DNA of 34,426 bases from Desulfohalobiaceae bacterium (GCA_021737615.1 JAIPDR010000015.1:1-34426), one strand, 5' to 3'. Positions 7,057-15,889 are shown, counted from the first letter of the stretch. Notes: a model not told the origin generated them from the letters alone. Made by a program: numbers and translations.

Positions 7057-9078
7057 TCAGTCCTGGACCTGCTTCCTGATCTGTTCCACAATCTGGGGAT
7101 TGGCCAGGGTGGTCACATCCCCGACATCGTTGTAATTGGAGATGGAGGCCAGAATGCGGCGCATGATCTTGCCGGATCTGGTCTTGGGCATGTCGTCCAC
7201 GATATAGACGTGGGCCGGCCTGGCGATCTTGCCCACAACGTCCGAGACCGCCCCGGACACTTTCCTGGCCAGGTCTTCACTGGGATCGAAGCCCGGTTTG
7301 AGGGAAACATACAGATCGGGAATGGTCCCCTTGATCTCGTCCTGCACCGAGACCACGGCCGCCTCGGCCACCTCATCCGCGGTCAGGGCCGCGGACTCGA
7401 TTTCCTTGGTCCCCAGGCGGTGCCCGGCTACATTGATGACGTCGTCGATCCGGCCCAGGATCCGGACATAGCCGTCCTCGGCCATGACCGCGGCGTCTCC
7501 GGCCATATAGGGCCAGTCCCTCCAGTCTGTGCTCTTGGGATCCTTGCAGTACTTCTCGTAATAGGTCTTGACGTAGCGCTCCCTGTTCTTCCAGATGGTC
7601 TGAAAGGCTCCGGGCCAGGGATTCTGGATACAGATGTTCCCGGCCCGGCCGTCGCCGGGCTTGATCTCGTTGCCTTCGTCATCGTAAATGATCGGATGGA
7701 TGCCGGGCACCCCGGGTCCGGCGCTGCCGGGTTTCATGGGCTTGATGCCGGGCATGGTGCTGCACAGAAAGCCCCCGTTCTCGGTCTGCCACCAGGTGTC
7801 GACGATCGCGCAATTGCTCTTGCCCACCACCTTGTAGTACCAGCGCCAGACCTCGGGCTCGATGGGCTCGCCGACCGTGGTCATGTGCTTGAACTTGAAG
7901 TTGTATTTTTCGGGCTCATCGCCGCCGGCCTTGCGCAGGCCGCGGATTGCCGTGGGCGAGGTGTGGAAGATGTTCACGCCGAGATCTTCGGCCACCCTCC
8001 AGGGCCGTCCCGGATCAGGGTAGGTGGGCACCCCTTCGTAGACCACGGAACTGGCCCCCAGGGCCAGCGGGCCGTAAACGATGAAGGAATGGCCGGTTAT
8101 CCAGCCGATGTCGGCCATGCACCAGTAGACATCCTCGGGATGGATATCCTGGACGTACTTGGACATCCAGGTCACATAGGACAGATAGCCGCCGATACTG
8201 TGCTGGCAGCCCTTGGGTCTCCCTGTGGAGCCGCTGGTGTACATCAGAAACAGGATATCCTCGGCCGGCATGGACACAGGGTCGACTATCCTGCCCCAGT
8301 AGTCCTTGAGGACTTCATCCATGAAATAATCCCGGCCTTCCACCTTTTGCGTGGGAGAGGAGTAAGTTCCGGGATATCGCCTCCAAATGAGGACTTTCTT
8401 GACTTTCTGTCCCTGCTTCTCCGCCGCTTCCACCGCCTCGTCCGCATTGACCTTGTGATCAAGCAGCTTGCCGCTGCGGTAGTAGGCGTCCATGGTGATC
8501 AGGACTTCGCTTTCCGAATCCCAGATCCGGTCCCCGCAGGCCTTGCCGCTGAAACCGGCGAAGACTTCGGAATGAATCACCCCGAGCCTGGCGCAGGCCA
8601 GCATGGTAATGGGCAGCTCCGGAGTCATGGGCAGATGCAGGGTGACCCGGTCCCCGGCCTTCAGCCCGGCAAAATCCCGGAGCAGGGCCGCGGTCTCATT
8701 GACCCGCCGGTACAGATCCTGATAGGTAATGTGCTGGATCGCTTCTTCTTCCAGTTCCGGGACAAAATGAATCGCGGTCTTGTTCCTGTAGGCATCCAGA
8801 TGCCTGTCCACACAGTTGTAGCTGGCGTTGAGCCTGCCGCCCACGAACCACTTCCAGCAGGGAGCGTCGCTGGTGTCCAGGGTAGTGTGCCAGTACTTGT
8901 CCCAATGCAGGAGATCTGCAAACTCACGGTAGCATTCGGGAAAACGGTCAAGGCCGAACCGTTCGTAGATGCCCGGATCAGTGCAGTTGGCCTGACCCAC
9001 GAACTCCGGAGGAGGATAGTAATACTCCTCTTCCTGCCAATGCACGGCATAATGCTTGGCACTTTGACTTTCCGCCAT
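7057..9078 (-). CDS. acs: Acetyl-CoA synthetase (AMP-forming)
   Basis: This 673-residue cytoplasmic ligase would convert acetate, ATP and CoA to acetyl-CoA, AMP and pyrophosphate. It carries the P-loop-like YTSGSTGRPKG at 280-290, the DTWWQTENGG motif characteristic of acetyl/propionyl-CoA synthetases, and the C-terminal KTRSGKIMRR. Lys637 in that motif is the catalytic lysine that Pat-type enzymes acetylate in other bacteria. Length matches the family (about 650). ATG 9078 has AAGGAGG just upstream. The divergent neighbour is a Pat-type acetyltransferase and the downstream gene a symporter, so uptake, activation and post-translational control appear grouped. Propionate is a possible alternative substrate. 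Confidence 0.95.
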   Translation of the reverse strand: MAESQSAKHYAVHWQEEEYYYPPPEFVGQANCTDPGIYERFGLDRFPECYREFADLLHWDKYWHTTLDTSDAPCWKWFVGGRLNASYNCVDRHLDAYRNKTAIHFVPELEEEAIQHITYQDLYRRVNETAALLRDFAGLKAGDRVTLHLPMTPELPITMLACARLGVIHSEVFAGFSGKACGDRIWDSESEVLITMDAYYRSGKLLDHKVNADEAVEAAEKQGQKVKKVLIWRRYPGTYSSPTQKVEGRDYFMDEVLKDYWGRIVDPVSMPAEDILFLMYTSGSTGRPKGCQHSIGGYLSYVTWMSKYVQDIHPEDVYWCMADIGWITGHSFIVYGPLALGASSVVYEGVPTYPDPGRPWRVAEDLGVNIFHTSPTAIRGLRKAGGDEPEKYNFKFKHMTTVGEPIEPEVWRWYYKVVGKSNCAIVDTWWQTENGGFLCSTMPGIKPMKPGSAGPGVPGIHPIIYDDEGNEIKPGDGRAGNICIQNPWPGAFQTIWKNRERYVKTYYEKYCKDPKSTDWRDWPYMAGDAAVMAEDGYVRILGRIDDVINVAGHRLGTKEIESAALTADEVAEAAVVSVQDEIKGTIPDLYVSLKPGFDPSEDLARKVSGAVSDVVGKIARPAHVYIVDDMPKTRSGKIMRRILASISNYNDVGDVTTLANPQIVEQIRKQVQD

Positions 9079-9149
9079 AGAGACCTCCTTGTGGTTTGCA
9101 TACCGGTTTTGGTTCTTTCAGTTTACCAAAGACGCACCACACCCCTTAA

Positions 9150-9192
9150 AAAATTAAAGTTTGCAAGACCTTCTTATGCAAATTTTAATTTT
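9150..9192. promoter_or_regulatory. Large palindrome between acs and pat, operator candidate
   Basis: AAAATTAAAGTTTGCA (9150-9165) and TGCAAATTTTAATTTT (9177-9192) pair at 15 of 16 positions, separated by 11 nt. It is the strongest dyad in the 217-bp divergent intergenic region and lies 72 bp upstream of acs and about 100 bp upstream of pat. The half-site core is TTTGCA. A dimeric regulator controlling both promoters is the simplest reading. It could also form an mRNA hairpin if transcribed. Confidence 0.5.
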
Positions 9193-9233
9193 ACAAACTA
9201 TTACAAGACACCTTTTCTTTGTCAAGCAGTAAT

Positions 9234-9262
9234 TTGATAAAATCCGTATTTTCGGATAACAT
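9234..9262 (+). promoter_or_regulatory. Candidate pat promoter
   Basis: TTGATA (9234-9239), 17 bp, then TAACAT (9257-9262) would start transcription about 25 bp before the pat ATG. The boxes are only partial matches to sigma70 consensus. Confidence 0.3.
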
Positions 9263-9295
9263 CTGCCCTGAATCCAGACCAGGCCGGAGAAATGT

Positions 9296-11983
9296 ATGAG
9301 TCTCAGTCACCTTGACGCCTTGTTCCGTCCGAAATCAATCACCGTTGTCGGGGCTTCAAACAGACCCAGGAGCATTGGCTCAGTAGTTATCAAGAACCTG
9401 CTGCACGAAAACTTCTCCGGCCCCATTCTTCCGGTGAACCCCAAATATACGGCTGTCGGCGGCATTCTGGCCTACCCGTCCGTGTCCGAGCTCCCTCTTT
9501 CACCTGATCTGGCTATCGTCTGCACCCCTCCGGAAACGGTGCCGGACTATATTCAGGCCCTCGGCCGAAAAAAGGCCGGGGCCGTTTTGATAATGAGCAC
9601 CGACCTGGAACAGTTACGGGACGAATCAACCGGCCTCAACTACCGGGATTTGAGCCTCAAGCATGCCCGGGACTTCTCCATGCGGATCCTGGGACCCGAT
9701 TGTCTGGGATTGATTATTCCCAGATCCGGATTGAACGCCAGCTTTGCCCACACCTCGGTCCTCAAGGGAGAGATAGCTTTTGTCTCCCAATCGGATTCAC
9801 TGGGCATAGCCGTGCTGGACTGGGCAAAAGACCGGGGCATCGGCTTCTCCCATTTCATCTCCCTGGGTGATTATGCGGATATCGACTTTGCCGATGTCCT
9901 GGATTATCTCGGCGGCGACCCTTACACCAGTTCCATCCTGCTCTATATAGAAGATATCCGGAACGCGCGGAAGTTCATTTCCGCGGCCAGGTCCGCCTCC
10001 AGAAACAAGCCAGTGGTGGTCATCAAGAGCGGACAACTTGAAGAGACAATCCAGCCCTCGACCCTGCCGGCCGGGACCCCGGTCGAGTGGGACGACATCT
10101 TCGACGCCCTGTTCCGCAGGGCGGGCATGCTCAGGGTCTACAATGTGGCCGAGCTTTTCGATTCGGTGGAGACCCTGGCCCGGGCCAAACCGCTGCGAGG
10201 GGACAGGCTGGCCATCTTGAGCAACGGAAGGGGCCCGGCCGTCATGGCCATGGAAATCCTGCTCAAGCAGGGGGGGCATTTGGCTCCGCTTACAGAGAAG
10301 ACAACCGCGAAACTAGGTTCCGACCTGGAGAATGAGTTTACCGGGACTAATCCGATCAGACTAAAGGACAGGGCCGCCAGCGAGGCTTACGCCCAGGCCC
10401 TGGAGAGCTTGATAAAAGACGAAAACGTGGATGCAGTCCTGGTCATCCACATCCCTACCGCCTTTACCTCGAGCGAGGACATCGCCGGAGCCGTGGTCAA
10501 CGCAATCGGCCGCAGCCGGAAAAACATCTTCACCGTCTGGCTGGGAGAGAAGGAAACAGCCCAGGCCAGGCGGATTTTCGCCCTGGCCGGCGTTCCAACA
10601 TATGAAACCCCGGATCAGGCCACCCAGATCTTTATGGACATGGTCCGTTATCGGCGCAATCAGGAAATGCTCATGCAGACCCCTGACTCCATCCCCAAGG
10701 AGTTCACTCCGAATCCGGACACGGCCCGGGCCATAATCAACAACGCCCTGGCTGAAAACCGCAGCCGGCTGAACCAGGCGGAAACAAATGAGATCCTCTC
10801 GGAATACAGGATACCTGTGGTGGAGACCAGGATAGTTGAAAACGCCGAGGAAGCGGCCCTCATGGCCAGAGAGATCGGGTTCCCGGTCGCCCTCAAGGTC
10901 CTGTCTTCAGAGCTGAGAAGCAAATATCAGGCCGGGGGAGTGGCCATGGATCTGGAATCTGAGGAGGATATCATCAAAGCGGCCCGGGCCATGACCCTGA
11001 GGATCGAGACTAACAATCCCGATATCAAACTCGAAGGTTTTATCGTCCAGAAAATGGCCCGCAGGCCGGGAGCCCAGGAACTTCTCCTGGGAATGACCAG
11101 CACACCGGACCTGGGACCGGTGATCCTCTTCGGACAGGGAGGACCGGCGGCCAGAGTCATCAGGGATCAGTCCGTAGGCTTGCCGCCATTGAATATGAGC
11201 CTGGCCAACGAGATCATTCAGCAGACCAGGATAGCCAAAATTCTCAAAGGCTTTCAGGGACAACCCGGAGTGGATGTCAAGAGCATCAGGCTGACCCTGG
11301 TCCAGCTCTCGCAGCTGACCATCGATCTGCCCGAGATCAAAAGCTTGAGCATCAATCCGCTTCTGGCCGATGTTTCCGGGGTCATGGTCCTTGACGCCCG
11401 CATCGTGGTCCAGAAATCTGCGGGTGCGGATCAGTTGAGGCTGGCCATTCAGCCCTACCCGGAACACCTGGAAGAGGAAGTCAGCTTGAAGTCCGGGGAG
11501 AAAATCCTCTTGCGCCCGATCCGACCCGAAGACGAGCACAGCCATGCCGAGTTCATCAACTCCCTGTCTCAAGAGGACATTCGGATGCGCTTCTTCGGAA
11601 TCGTCCACACCTTTTCCCATTCCCAGCTGGCCAGATACACCCAGATAGACTACGCCCGGGAGATGGCCTTTGTGGCCACCAGCGGCAGCCAGGGCCGGCT
11701 AAAGACCCTGGGGGTCGTGCGCACTTATTTTGATCCGGACAACACCTTTGGGGAATTCGCCATCGTTGTCAGATCGGATCAAAAATCGCAGGGACTGGGC
11801 ACGATCCTCATGGACAAGATGATCCGCTATTGCCGGGATCGGGGGACCGGGGAACTCATGGCCTACACCTTGCGCGAAAATAGGGGAATGCAGGCTCTGG
11901 CCAAAAAAATCGGATTCACGGTTCGGGCCTCCAAGGACGACCCGGAAACGGTGGAGCTCAGGTTGCGGCTGAGGGAGGATTGA
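9296..11983 (+). CDS. pat: Pat/YfiQ-type protein lysine acetyltransferase (inactive ADP-forming acyl-CoA synthetase plus GNAT)
   Basis: The 895-residue protein has a CoA-binding fold (SITVVGASNRPRSIG, residues 14-28), the succinyl-CoA-ligase-like and ATP-grasp parts of the ADP-forming acyl-CoA synthetases (ATP-grasp from about 490), and a C-terminal GNAT domain from about 735 with the acetyl-CoA loop QGLGT at 832-836. The loop that holds the phospho-histidine in active synthetases (SHTGALAG type) reads STLPAGTPVEWDD at 255-267, with no His. The ligase half is therefore probably a non-catalytic sensor, as in E. coli and Salmonella Pat, whose length (about 886) matches. The expected target is the catalytic lysine of the divergently encoded Acs. 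GGAGA precedes ATG 9296. No sirtuin-type deacetylase is present in the window. Confidence 0.9.
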   Translation: MSLSHLDALFRPKSITVVGASNRPRSIGSVVIKNLLHENFSGPILPVNPKYTAVGGILAYPSVSELPLSPDLAIVCTPPETVPDYIQALGRKKAGAVLIMSTDLEQLRDESTGLNYRDLSLKHARDFSMRILGPDCLGLIIPRSGLNASFAHTSVLKGEIAFVSQSDSLGIAVLDWAKDRGIGFSHFISLGDYADIDFADVLDYLGGDPYTSSILLYIEDIRNARKFISAARSASRNKPVVVIKSGQLEETIQPSTLPAGTPVEWDDIFDALFRRAGMLRVYNVAELFDSVETLARAKPLRGDRLAILSNGRGPAVMAMEILLKQGGHLAPLTEKTTAKLGSDLENEFTGTNPIRLKDRAASEAYAQALESLIKDENVDAVLVIHIPTAFTSSEDIAGAVVNAIGRSRKNIFTVWLGEKETAQARRIFALAGVPTYETPDQATQIFMDMVRYRRNQEMLMQTPDSIPKEFTPNPDTARAIINNALAENRSRLNQAETNEILSEYRIPVVETRIVENAEEAALMAREIGFPVALKVLSSELRSKYQAGGVAMDLESEEDIIKAARAMTLRIETNNPDIKLEGFIVQKMARRPGAQELLLGMTSTPDLGPVILFGQGGPAARVIRDQSVGLPPLNMSLANEIIQQTRIAKILKGFQGQPGVDVKSIRLTLVQLSQLTIDLPEIKSLSINPLLADVSGVMVLDARIVVQKSAGADQLRLAIQPYPEHLEEEVSLKSGEKILLRPIRPEDEHSHAEFINSLSQEDIRMRFFGIVHTFSHSQLARYTQIDYAREMAFVATSGSQGRLKTLGVVRTYFDPDNTFGEFAIVVRSDQKSQGLGTILMDKMIRYCRDRGTGELMAYTLRENRGMQALAKKIGFTVRASKDDPETVELRLRLRED

Positions 11984-11985
11984 AT

Positions 11986-12281
11986 AATTGCTAATTGTTA
12001 ATGGTTAATGAAAGAATTTTCCGATGTCATTACAATGAGAAATATACTGATCCAACTTAGTTTTTGTGAAATTTGGGCCTGGAGGCTTGGGGTCTCCAGT
12101 CTTTGTTGTAAAAACCAAAATTGGATCAGTATACCAGCGGCCTGCGTTCAGTAATTAGTGCTTGGAAGTAAGCTCACCCAAATTAACAATTACCCTTTTC
12201 GTTCAGACATTAATTAGGCGCCTGTGGTCATCTCGCATGATCTATGTTATTCTTTTTATTAAAAATTAACAATTAGCAATT
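11986..12281. repeat. AT-rich intergenic region bounded by a perfect 17-bp inverted repeat
   Basis: AATTGCTAATTGTTAAT (11986-12002), three bases after the pat stop, is the exact reverse complement of 12265-12281, just before the uvrA stop. Related AATTAACAATTA stretches recur at about 12180 and 12282-12297. The 310-bp gap between convergent pat and uvrA holds this repeat family and the MITE-like element at 12043-12133. I see no gene in it. Confidence 0.7.
12043..12133 (+). mobile_element. MITE-like element, copy 1 (91 bp)
   Basis: The ends are a perfect 13-bp inverted repeat, TATACTGATCCAA and TTGGATCAGTATA, and the interior continues as an imperfect hairpin. A close copy in the same orientation lies at 34035-34126. 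There is no coding capacity. If the outermost TA is the target duplication, the true ends are TACTGATCCAA, as for IS630/mariner-type elements; this is inferred. Confidence 0.75.
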
Positions 12282-12293
12282 GACAATTAACAA

Positions 12294-15035
12294 TTACAAG
12301 AAGGCTCCCGTGACCGAGTCAGGATTGGCTTTAATCTCTTCCGGAGTTCCCCTGGCCACGATCCTCCCACCGAACTCCCCTCCTCCCGGTCCCAGGTCCA
12401 GGACATGGTCGGCCGCCCTGATGACATCGGCGTTATGTTCGATGACCACCACCGTGGCCCCTTTGTCCACAAGCCGCTGCAGGACCTGAATCAGTTTGCC
12501 CACCTCGTGCATGTGCAGGCCGGTGGTGGGTTCGTCAAGGACATACAAGGCCCGGGGCAGGCTCTTTTTGCCCAGCTCCTTGGATATCTTCAACCGTTGG
12601 GCCTCCCCTCCGGACAGGGTGGTGGCAGCCTGTCCCAGGGAGAGATACTCCAGGCCGACCTGTTCCAGGACACTCAGTTTCCTTTCCAGGACCGGATAGT
12701 TCCGAAAGAACTTCGCGGCCTGACGCACGGTCAGCCCCAGGATCTGGGCAATGTTCAAGCCCTTGTACTCGACATCGAGGGTCTCCCGGTTGTATCTCTT
12801 ACCCTGACAGACTTCACAGGTGACGAAGACATCCGGCAAGAAATGCATCTCCACCCTGATCTGCCCGTCGCCCTGGCAGGCCTCGCAGCGTCCGCCCCGG
12901 ACATTGAAGCTGAAGCGTCCCGGTCTGTATCCTCGTTTCTTGGCTTCCTTGGTGTTGGCAAAAATCCTGCGGATCTCATCGAAAATCTTGGTGTAGGTAG
13001 CCGGGTTCGAGCGCGGGGTCCGGCCGATGGGGGACTGGTCGATGGAGACGATTTTTTCCACCTGCTCGGCCCCTTGAAAACCGTCCAAAATTCCGGGACC
13101 TTCCACCTTGATTCCCCTGTCCAGGGCCAGGTGTTTGTAGAGGGTGTCCACGACCAGGGAACTCTTACCGGATCCCGACACCCCGGTCACGCAGACCAGC
13201 ACGCCCAAGGGCACTTCCAGGTTGACCGCCTGCAGATTGTTGGTCCGGACATTGAGCAATTTCAAGGTTCCCTGGGGAGAACGCCTCGATCCCGGTTCAG
13301 AGACCCGCAGTTCCTGGCGCAGATATTTCCCTGTCAGGGAATCAGCCGTCCGCAGGAGTCCGGGGACGTCTCCGCTATAGACTAGCTCGCCGCCGAGGGC
13401 CCCTGAGCCGGGGCCTAGTTCCAGGACATGATCGGCCGAGCGGATGGTCGGTTCGTCGTGCTCGACCACCAGGACGGTGTTTCCCCTGGACTGCAGCCGG
13501 CGAAGCGATTGCAGCAAAAGCTCGTTGTCCCTGGGATGCAGGCCGATGCTGGGTTCATCCAGGACATAGGTCACCCCTACCAGACCGGATCCCAACTGAC
13601 CGGCCAGACGAATACGCTGGGCCTCGCCCCCGGACAGGGTGGACATGTTCCGGTCCAGACTCAGATAGTCCAGCCCGACACTGCTCAAGAATTCCAGCCT
13701 GTGGGTCAGCTCCTTCAGGATCGGTTCGGCTATCCTGGCTTGAAACCCGGAAAAGCTCTGAGAACGAAGCCAGTCTCTACCGTTTCTGATCGACCAGTTG
13801 CAAAAATCCCTGATCGTAGCCGTGCCCACCTTGACCGCCAGGGCCTCCGGCCTGAGTCTGGCCCCCTCGCATTCAGGGCAGACCCTTGTCTGTCTGAATC
13901 TGGACAATTCATCCCTCCAGGTCCGGCCGAACTCCATTCCTCTTTGCAGAATCTCGATCACACCAGGCCAATCTTCGTGGCTGCTCCCGTAGAACAAGGC
14001 CTGATGCGCCTGAGGCGACAATTCTTTCAAAGGGGTGTCCAGATCGAAACCCAGCTTTTGCCCCAGGGACTGGACCCTTTCCTTGTAGCGGGCCAACACT
14101 TTCTGGTTTTTCCAGGGCAGCACAGCCCCCTGATTTAAGGATAAACCCTTGTTCGGGGCGATTAGCTTCGGCTCGAAATACTCGACGCTGCCCAGCCCGG
14201 AGCACTTCCGGCAGGCTCCCTGGGGACTGTTGAAGGAGAAGAGCTGCGGACTCGGGGTGGGCAGACTTATTTTGCATTCAGGGCAAACCGCTTCTGTGCT
14301 GTAGAAAAGATCCCGGCCCTGGACCAGGGCCACGATGATCCCCCCGGAGCCTATATTCAAAGCCAGTTCCAGGGAATCGGCCAGGCGTTTGCGGATATTC
14401 GGCTTGATCACCAGCCTGTCCACAACCACTTCCACCGTGTGCTTTTTCTTTTTGTCCAGTTCCGGCGGCTGTTCCAGAAGATACACTTGTTTATCCACCC
14501 TGACCCGGACAAATCCCTGACTTTTCAGTTTCTTGAACAGATCGGCCTGGGTTCCCTTGCGGCCTTCAACCTGAGGCGACAGAAGCATAAATTTCGACCC
14601 CTGCGGCAAGTCCAGGATGGAGTCGATGATTTCATCCGCAGTCCGGGACTCTATGGCCTGTCCGCACAAAGGACAGTATGGTTTACCCAGTCTGGCAAAA
14701 AAGACCCTCAGAAAATCATAGACCTCGGTGACCGTACCCACCGTGGACCTGGGATTCTTTGAGGTGGCATGCTGTTCCAAGGAGATGGCCGGAGAGAGGC
14801 CTTCTATCTTTTCCACCTCGGGCTTGTCGAGTTGCGGCAGGAACTGACGGGCGTAGGCCGACAGGGATTCCACGTAGCGCCTTTGTCCTTCGGCATAGAT
14901 GATATCAAAGGCCAGGGTGGATTTGCCGGAACCGCTCGGACCGCAGATCACAACCAGCTTGTTTCTGGGAACACTGATCTCCAGATTTTTCAGATTATGA
15001 TGTTTTGCGCCTTGAATATGGATATGATCATGCAT
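12294..15035 (-). CDS. uvrA: UvrA, excinuclease ABC subunit A
   Basis: This 913-residue ATPase is the damage-recognition subunit of nucleotide excision repair, partner of UvrB. It has two ABC modules with Walker A GPSGSGKST (32-40) and GVSGSGKSS (618-626), two LSGGEAQR signatures and two DEPSIGLH/DEPTTGLH Walker B regions. The zinc-binding pairs are CPEC/CRKC in the first half and CEAC/CEVC (717-743) in the second. Length is slightly below the usual 940. ATG 15035 is preceded by a C-run with no Shine-Dalgarno sequence, so initiation may be weak. The C-terminus ends abruptly at SVTGAFL, with the TAA falling in the flanking AT-rich repeats; a shortened tail relative to relatives is possible. 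Convergent with pat. Confidence 0.97.
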   Translation of the reverse strand: MHDHIHIQGAKHHNLKNLEISVPRNKLVVICGPSGSGKSTLAFDIIYAEGQRRYVESLSAYARQFLPQLDKPEVEKIEGLSPAISLEQHATSKNPRSTVGTVTEVYDFLRVFFARLGKPYCPLCGQAIESRTADEIIDSILDLPQGSKFMLLSPQVEGRKGTQADLFKKLKSQGFVRVRVDKQVYLLEQPPELDKKKKHTVEVVVDRLVIKPNIRKRLADSLELALNIGSGGIIVALVQGRDLFYSTEAVCPECKISLPTPSPQLFSFNSPQGACRKCSGLGSVEYFEPKLIAPNKGLSLNQGAVLPWKNQKVLARYKERVQSLGQKLGFDLDTPLKELSPQAHQALFYGSSHEDWPGVIEILQRGMEFGRTWRDELSRFRQTRVCPECEGARLRPEALAVKVGTATIRDFCNWSIRNGRDWLRSQSFSGFQARIAEPILKELTHRLEFLSSVGLDYLSLDRNMSTLSGGEAQRIRLAGQLGSGLVGVTYVLDEPSIGLHPRDNELLLQSLRRLQSRGNTVLVVEHDEPTIRSADHVLELGPGSGALGGELVYSGDVPGLLRTADSLTGKYLRQELRVSEPGSRRSPQGTLKLLNVRTNNLQAVNLEVPLGVLVCVTGVSGSGKSSLVVDTLYKHLALDRGIKVEGPGILDGFQGAEQVEKIVSIDQSPIGRTPRSNPATYTKIFDEIRRIFANTKEAKKRGYRPGRFSFNVRGGRCEACQGDGQIRVEMHFLPDVFVTCEVCQGKRYNRETLDVEYKGLNIAQILGLTVRQAAKFFRNYPVLERKLSVLEQVGLEYLSLGQAATTLSGGEAQRLKISKELGKKSLPRALYVLDEPTTGLHMHEVGKLIQVLQRLVDKGATVVVIEHNADVIRAADHVLDLGPGGGEFGGRIVARGTPEEIKANPDSVTGAFL

Positions 15036-15071
15036 GGGGGGATAGAATCGGGAAGCTGACCGCCTGAAAGA

Positions 15072-15095
15072 TAAGATGGTAAGATACTGTAAGAT
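15072..15095. repeat. Three direct TAAGAT repeats upstream of uvrA
   Basis: TAAGAT occurs at 15072, 15080 and 15090, at 8- and 10-bp steps, in the 86 bp between the mlaA stop and the uvrA start. It may be part of the uvrA promoter or a regulator site. No LexA-type box is recognised. Confidence 0.3.
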
Positions 15096-15129
15096 AAATA
15101 GATTCCTCCGGCCGGAGGAATCTATTTAT
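15094..15129 (-). terminator. 36-bp perfect palindrome over the mlaA stop codon
   Basis: Positions 15094-15111 and 15112-15129 are exact reverse complements meeting at GG|CC. The core is TCCTCCGGCCGGAGGA. As RNA it folds into a long stem that includes the mlaA TAG (15122-15124). It most likely ends the mla operon transcript, although no strong U-tract follows. Confidence 0.65.
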
Positions 15130-15874
15130 TGACCTGAGCCTCTCGATACTGGAGGTATCCGTCCTTGAAGGCGGTATACGGATCGAGAGCGCCTTCTTTC
15201 AACTCTTCGTATTCATCCGGATTGAAGGATTGGGAATTGATTCTGTCTCCTGCTTTCAAGCCGGTGGACAGAATGCCCGGATTAACATAGGTCAAGGGAT
15301 TGAGGAAGTAATCTCCGACACGGCCGAATGTGTCCCGCAGGGTCGAAGGCCCCAGGACTGGCCAGACAATATAGAAACCATTGTCAACCCCCCATTTGCC
15401 GAGAGTCTGCCCGGTGTCTTCCTCAGGGAGGGGAGAGGACAGGCTCTCAAACTCCGTGGAGACCTCGGCCAATCCCAACATGCCCACCGTGGAATCGAGC
15501 AGAAAGGAGCCGGTCTCTTTGGCGGCCCGATCGAATTTCCCCTGAAAGAGGCTGTTGATCAGGCGAATTGGATAACGCAGGTTTTCAAAGATGTTGTCTA
15601 ACCCCTGCCTGATCTCCCGGGGAACAACTTTTCCATATCCTTTGGCCAGCGGCTGCAGCAGGCAGATATAGAGCGAATCGTTAAAGGCAAAGACCGCCCT
15701 GTTCCAGCCCTCCAGTGGATCGGGCACATCCTCCCGGTTACCGCCTTCGGTATAATCTGCGCTCAATTCATCAAACAGGAGGTCATCGCTGGAATCCTGA
15801 GCCGGCAAGCTGCCCGGAAACAGCAGCACCCCGAAAACAAGGGCCACTATGACGGATAAGACGCCGGTTTTCAT
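15122..15874 (-). CDS. mlaA: MlaA/VacJ, outer-membrane component of the Mla lipid-transport system
   Basis: This 250-residue exported protein removes mislocalised phospholipid from the outer leaflet of the outer membrane and passes it to MlaC. It has the family signatures DPLEGWNRAVFAFND (about 52-66) and the later GPSTLRDTFGRVGDYFLNPLTY region. The signal peptide is about residues 1-25 with a likely signal-peptidase-I site at LPAQ. E. coli MlaA is a lipoprotein, but there is no Cys in the first 60 residues here, so no lipobox. AGGAG precedes ATG 15874. It is the last gene of mlaEFDCA, 15 bp after mlaC. Confidence 0.93.
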   Translation of the reverse strand: MKTGVLSVIVALVFGVLLFPGSLPAQDSSDDLLFDELSADYTEGGNREDVPDPLEGWNRAVFAFNDSLYICLLQPLAKGYGKVVPREIRQGLDNIFENLRYPIRLINSLFQGKFDRAAKETGSFLLDSTVGMLGLAEVSTEFESLSSPLPEEDTGQTLGKWGVDNGFYIVWPVLGPSTLRDTFGRVGDYFLNPLTYVNPGILSTGLKAGDRINSQSFNPDEYEELKEGALDPYTAFKDGYLQYREAQVNK

Positions 15875-15889
15875 ACTTTCACTCCTGTA

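Noticed and set aside
7210-9237. 675-codon open frame antisense to acs
   Set aside because: It mirrors the whole acs gene, is rich in Gly/His/Asp as expected for an antisense shadow in GC-rich DNA, and has no family motifs. Similar long shadows lie opposite the symporter, uvrA and the oxidoreductase gene.
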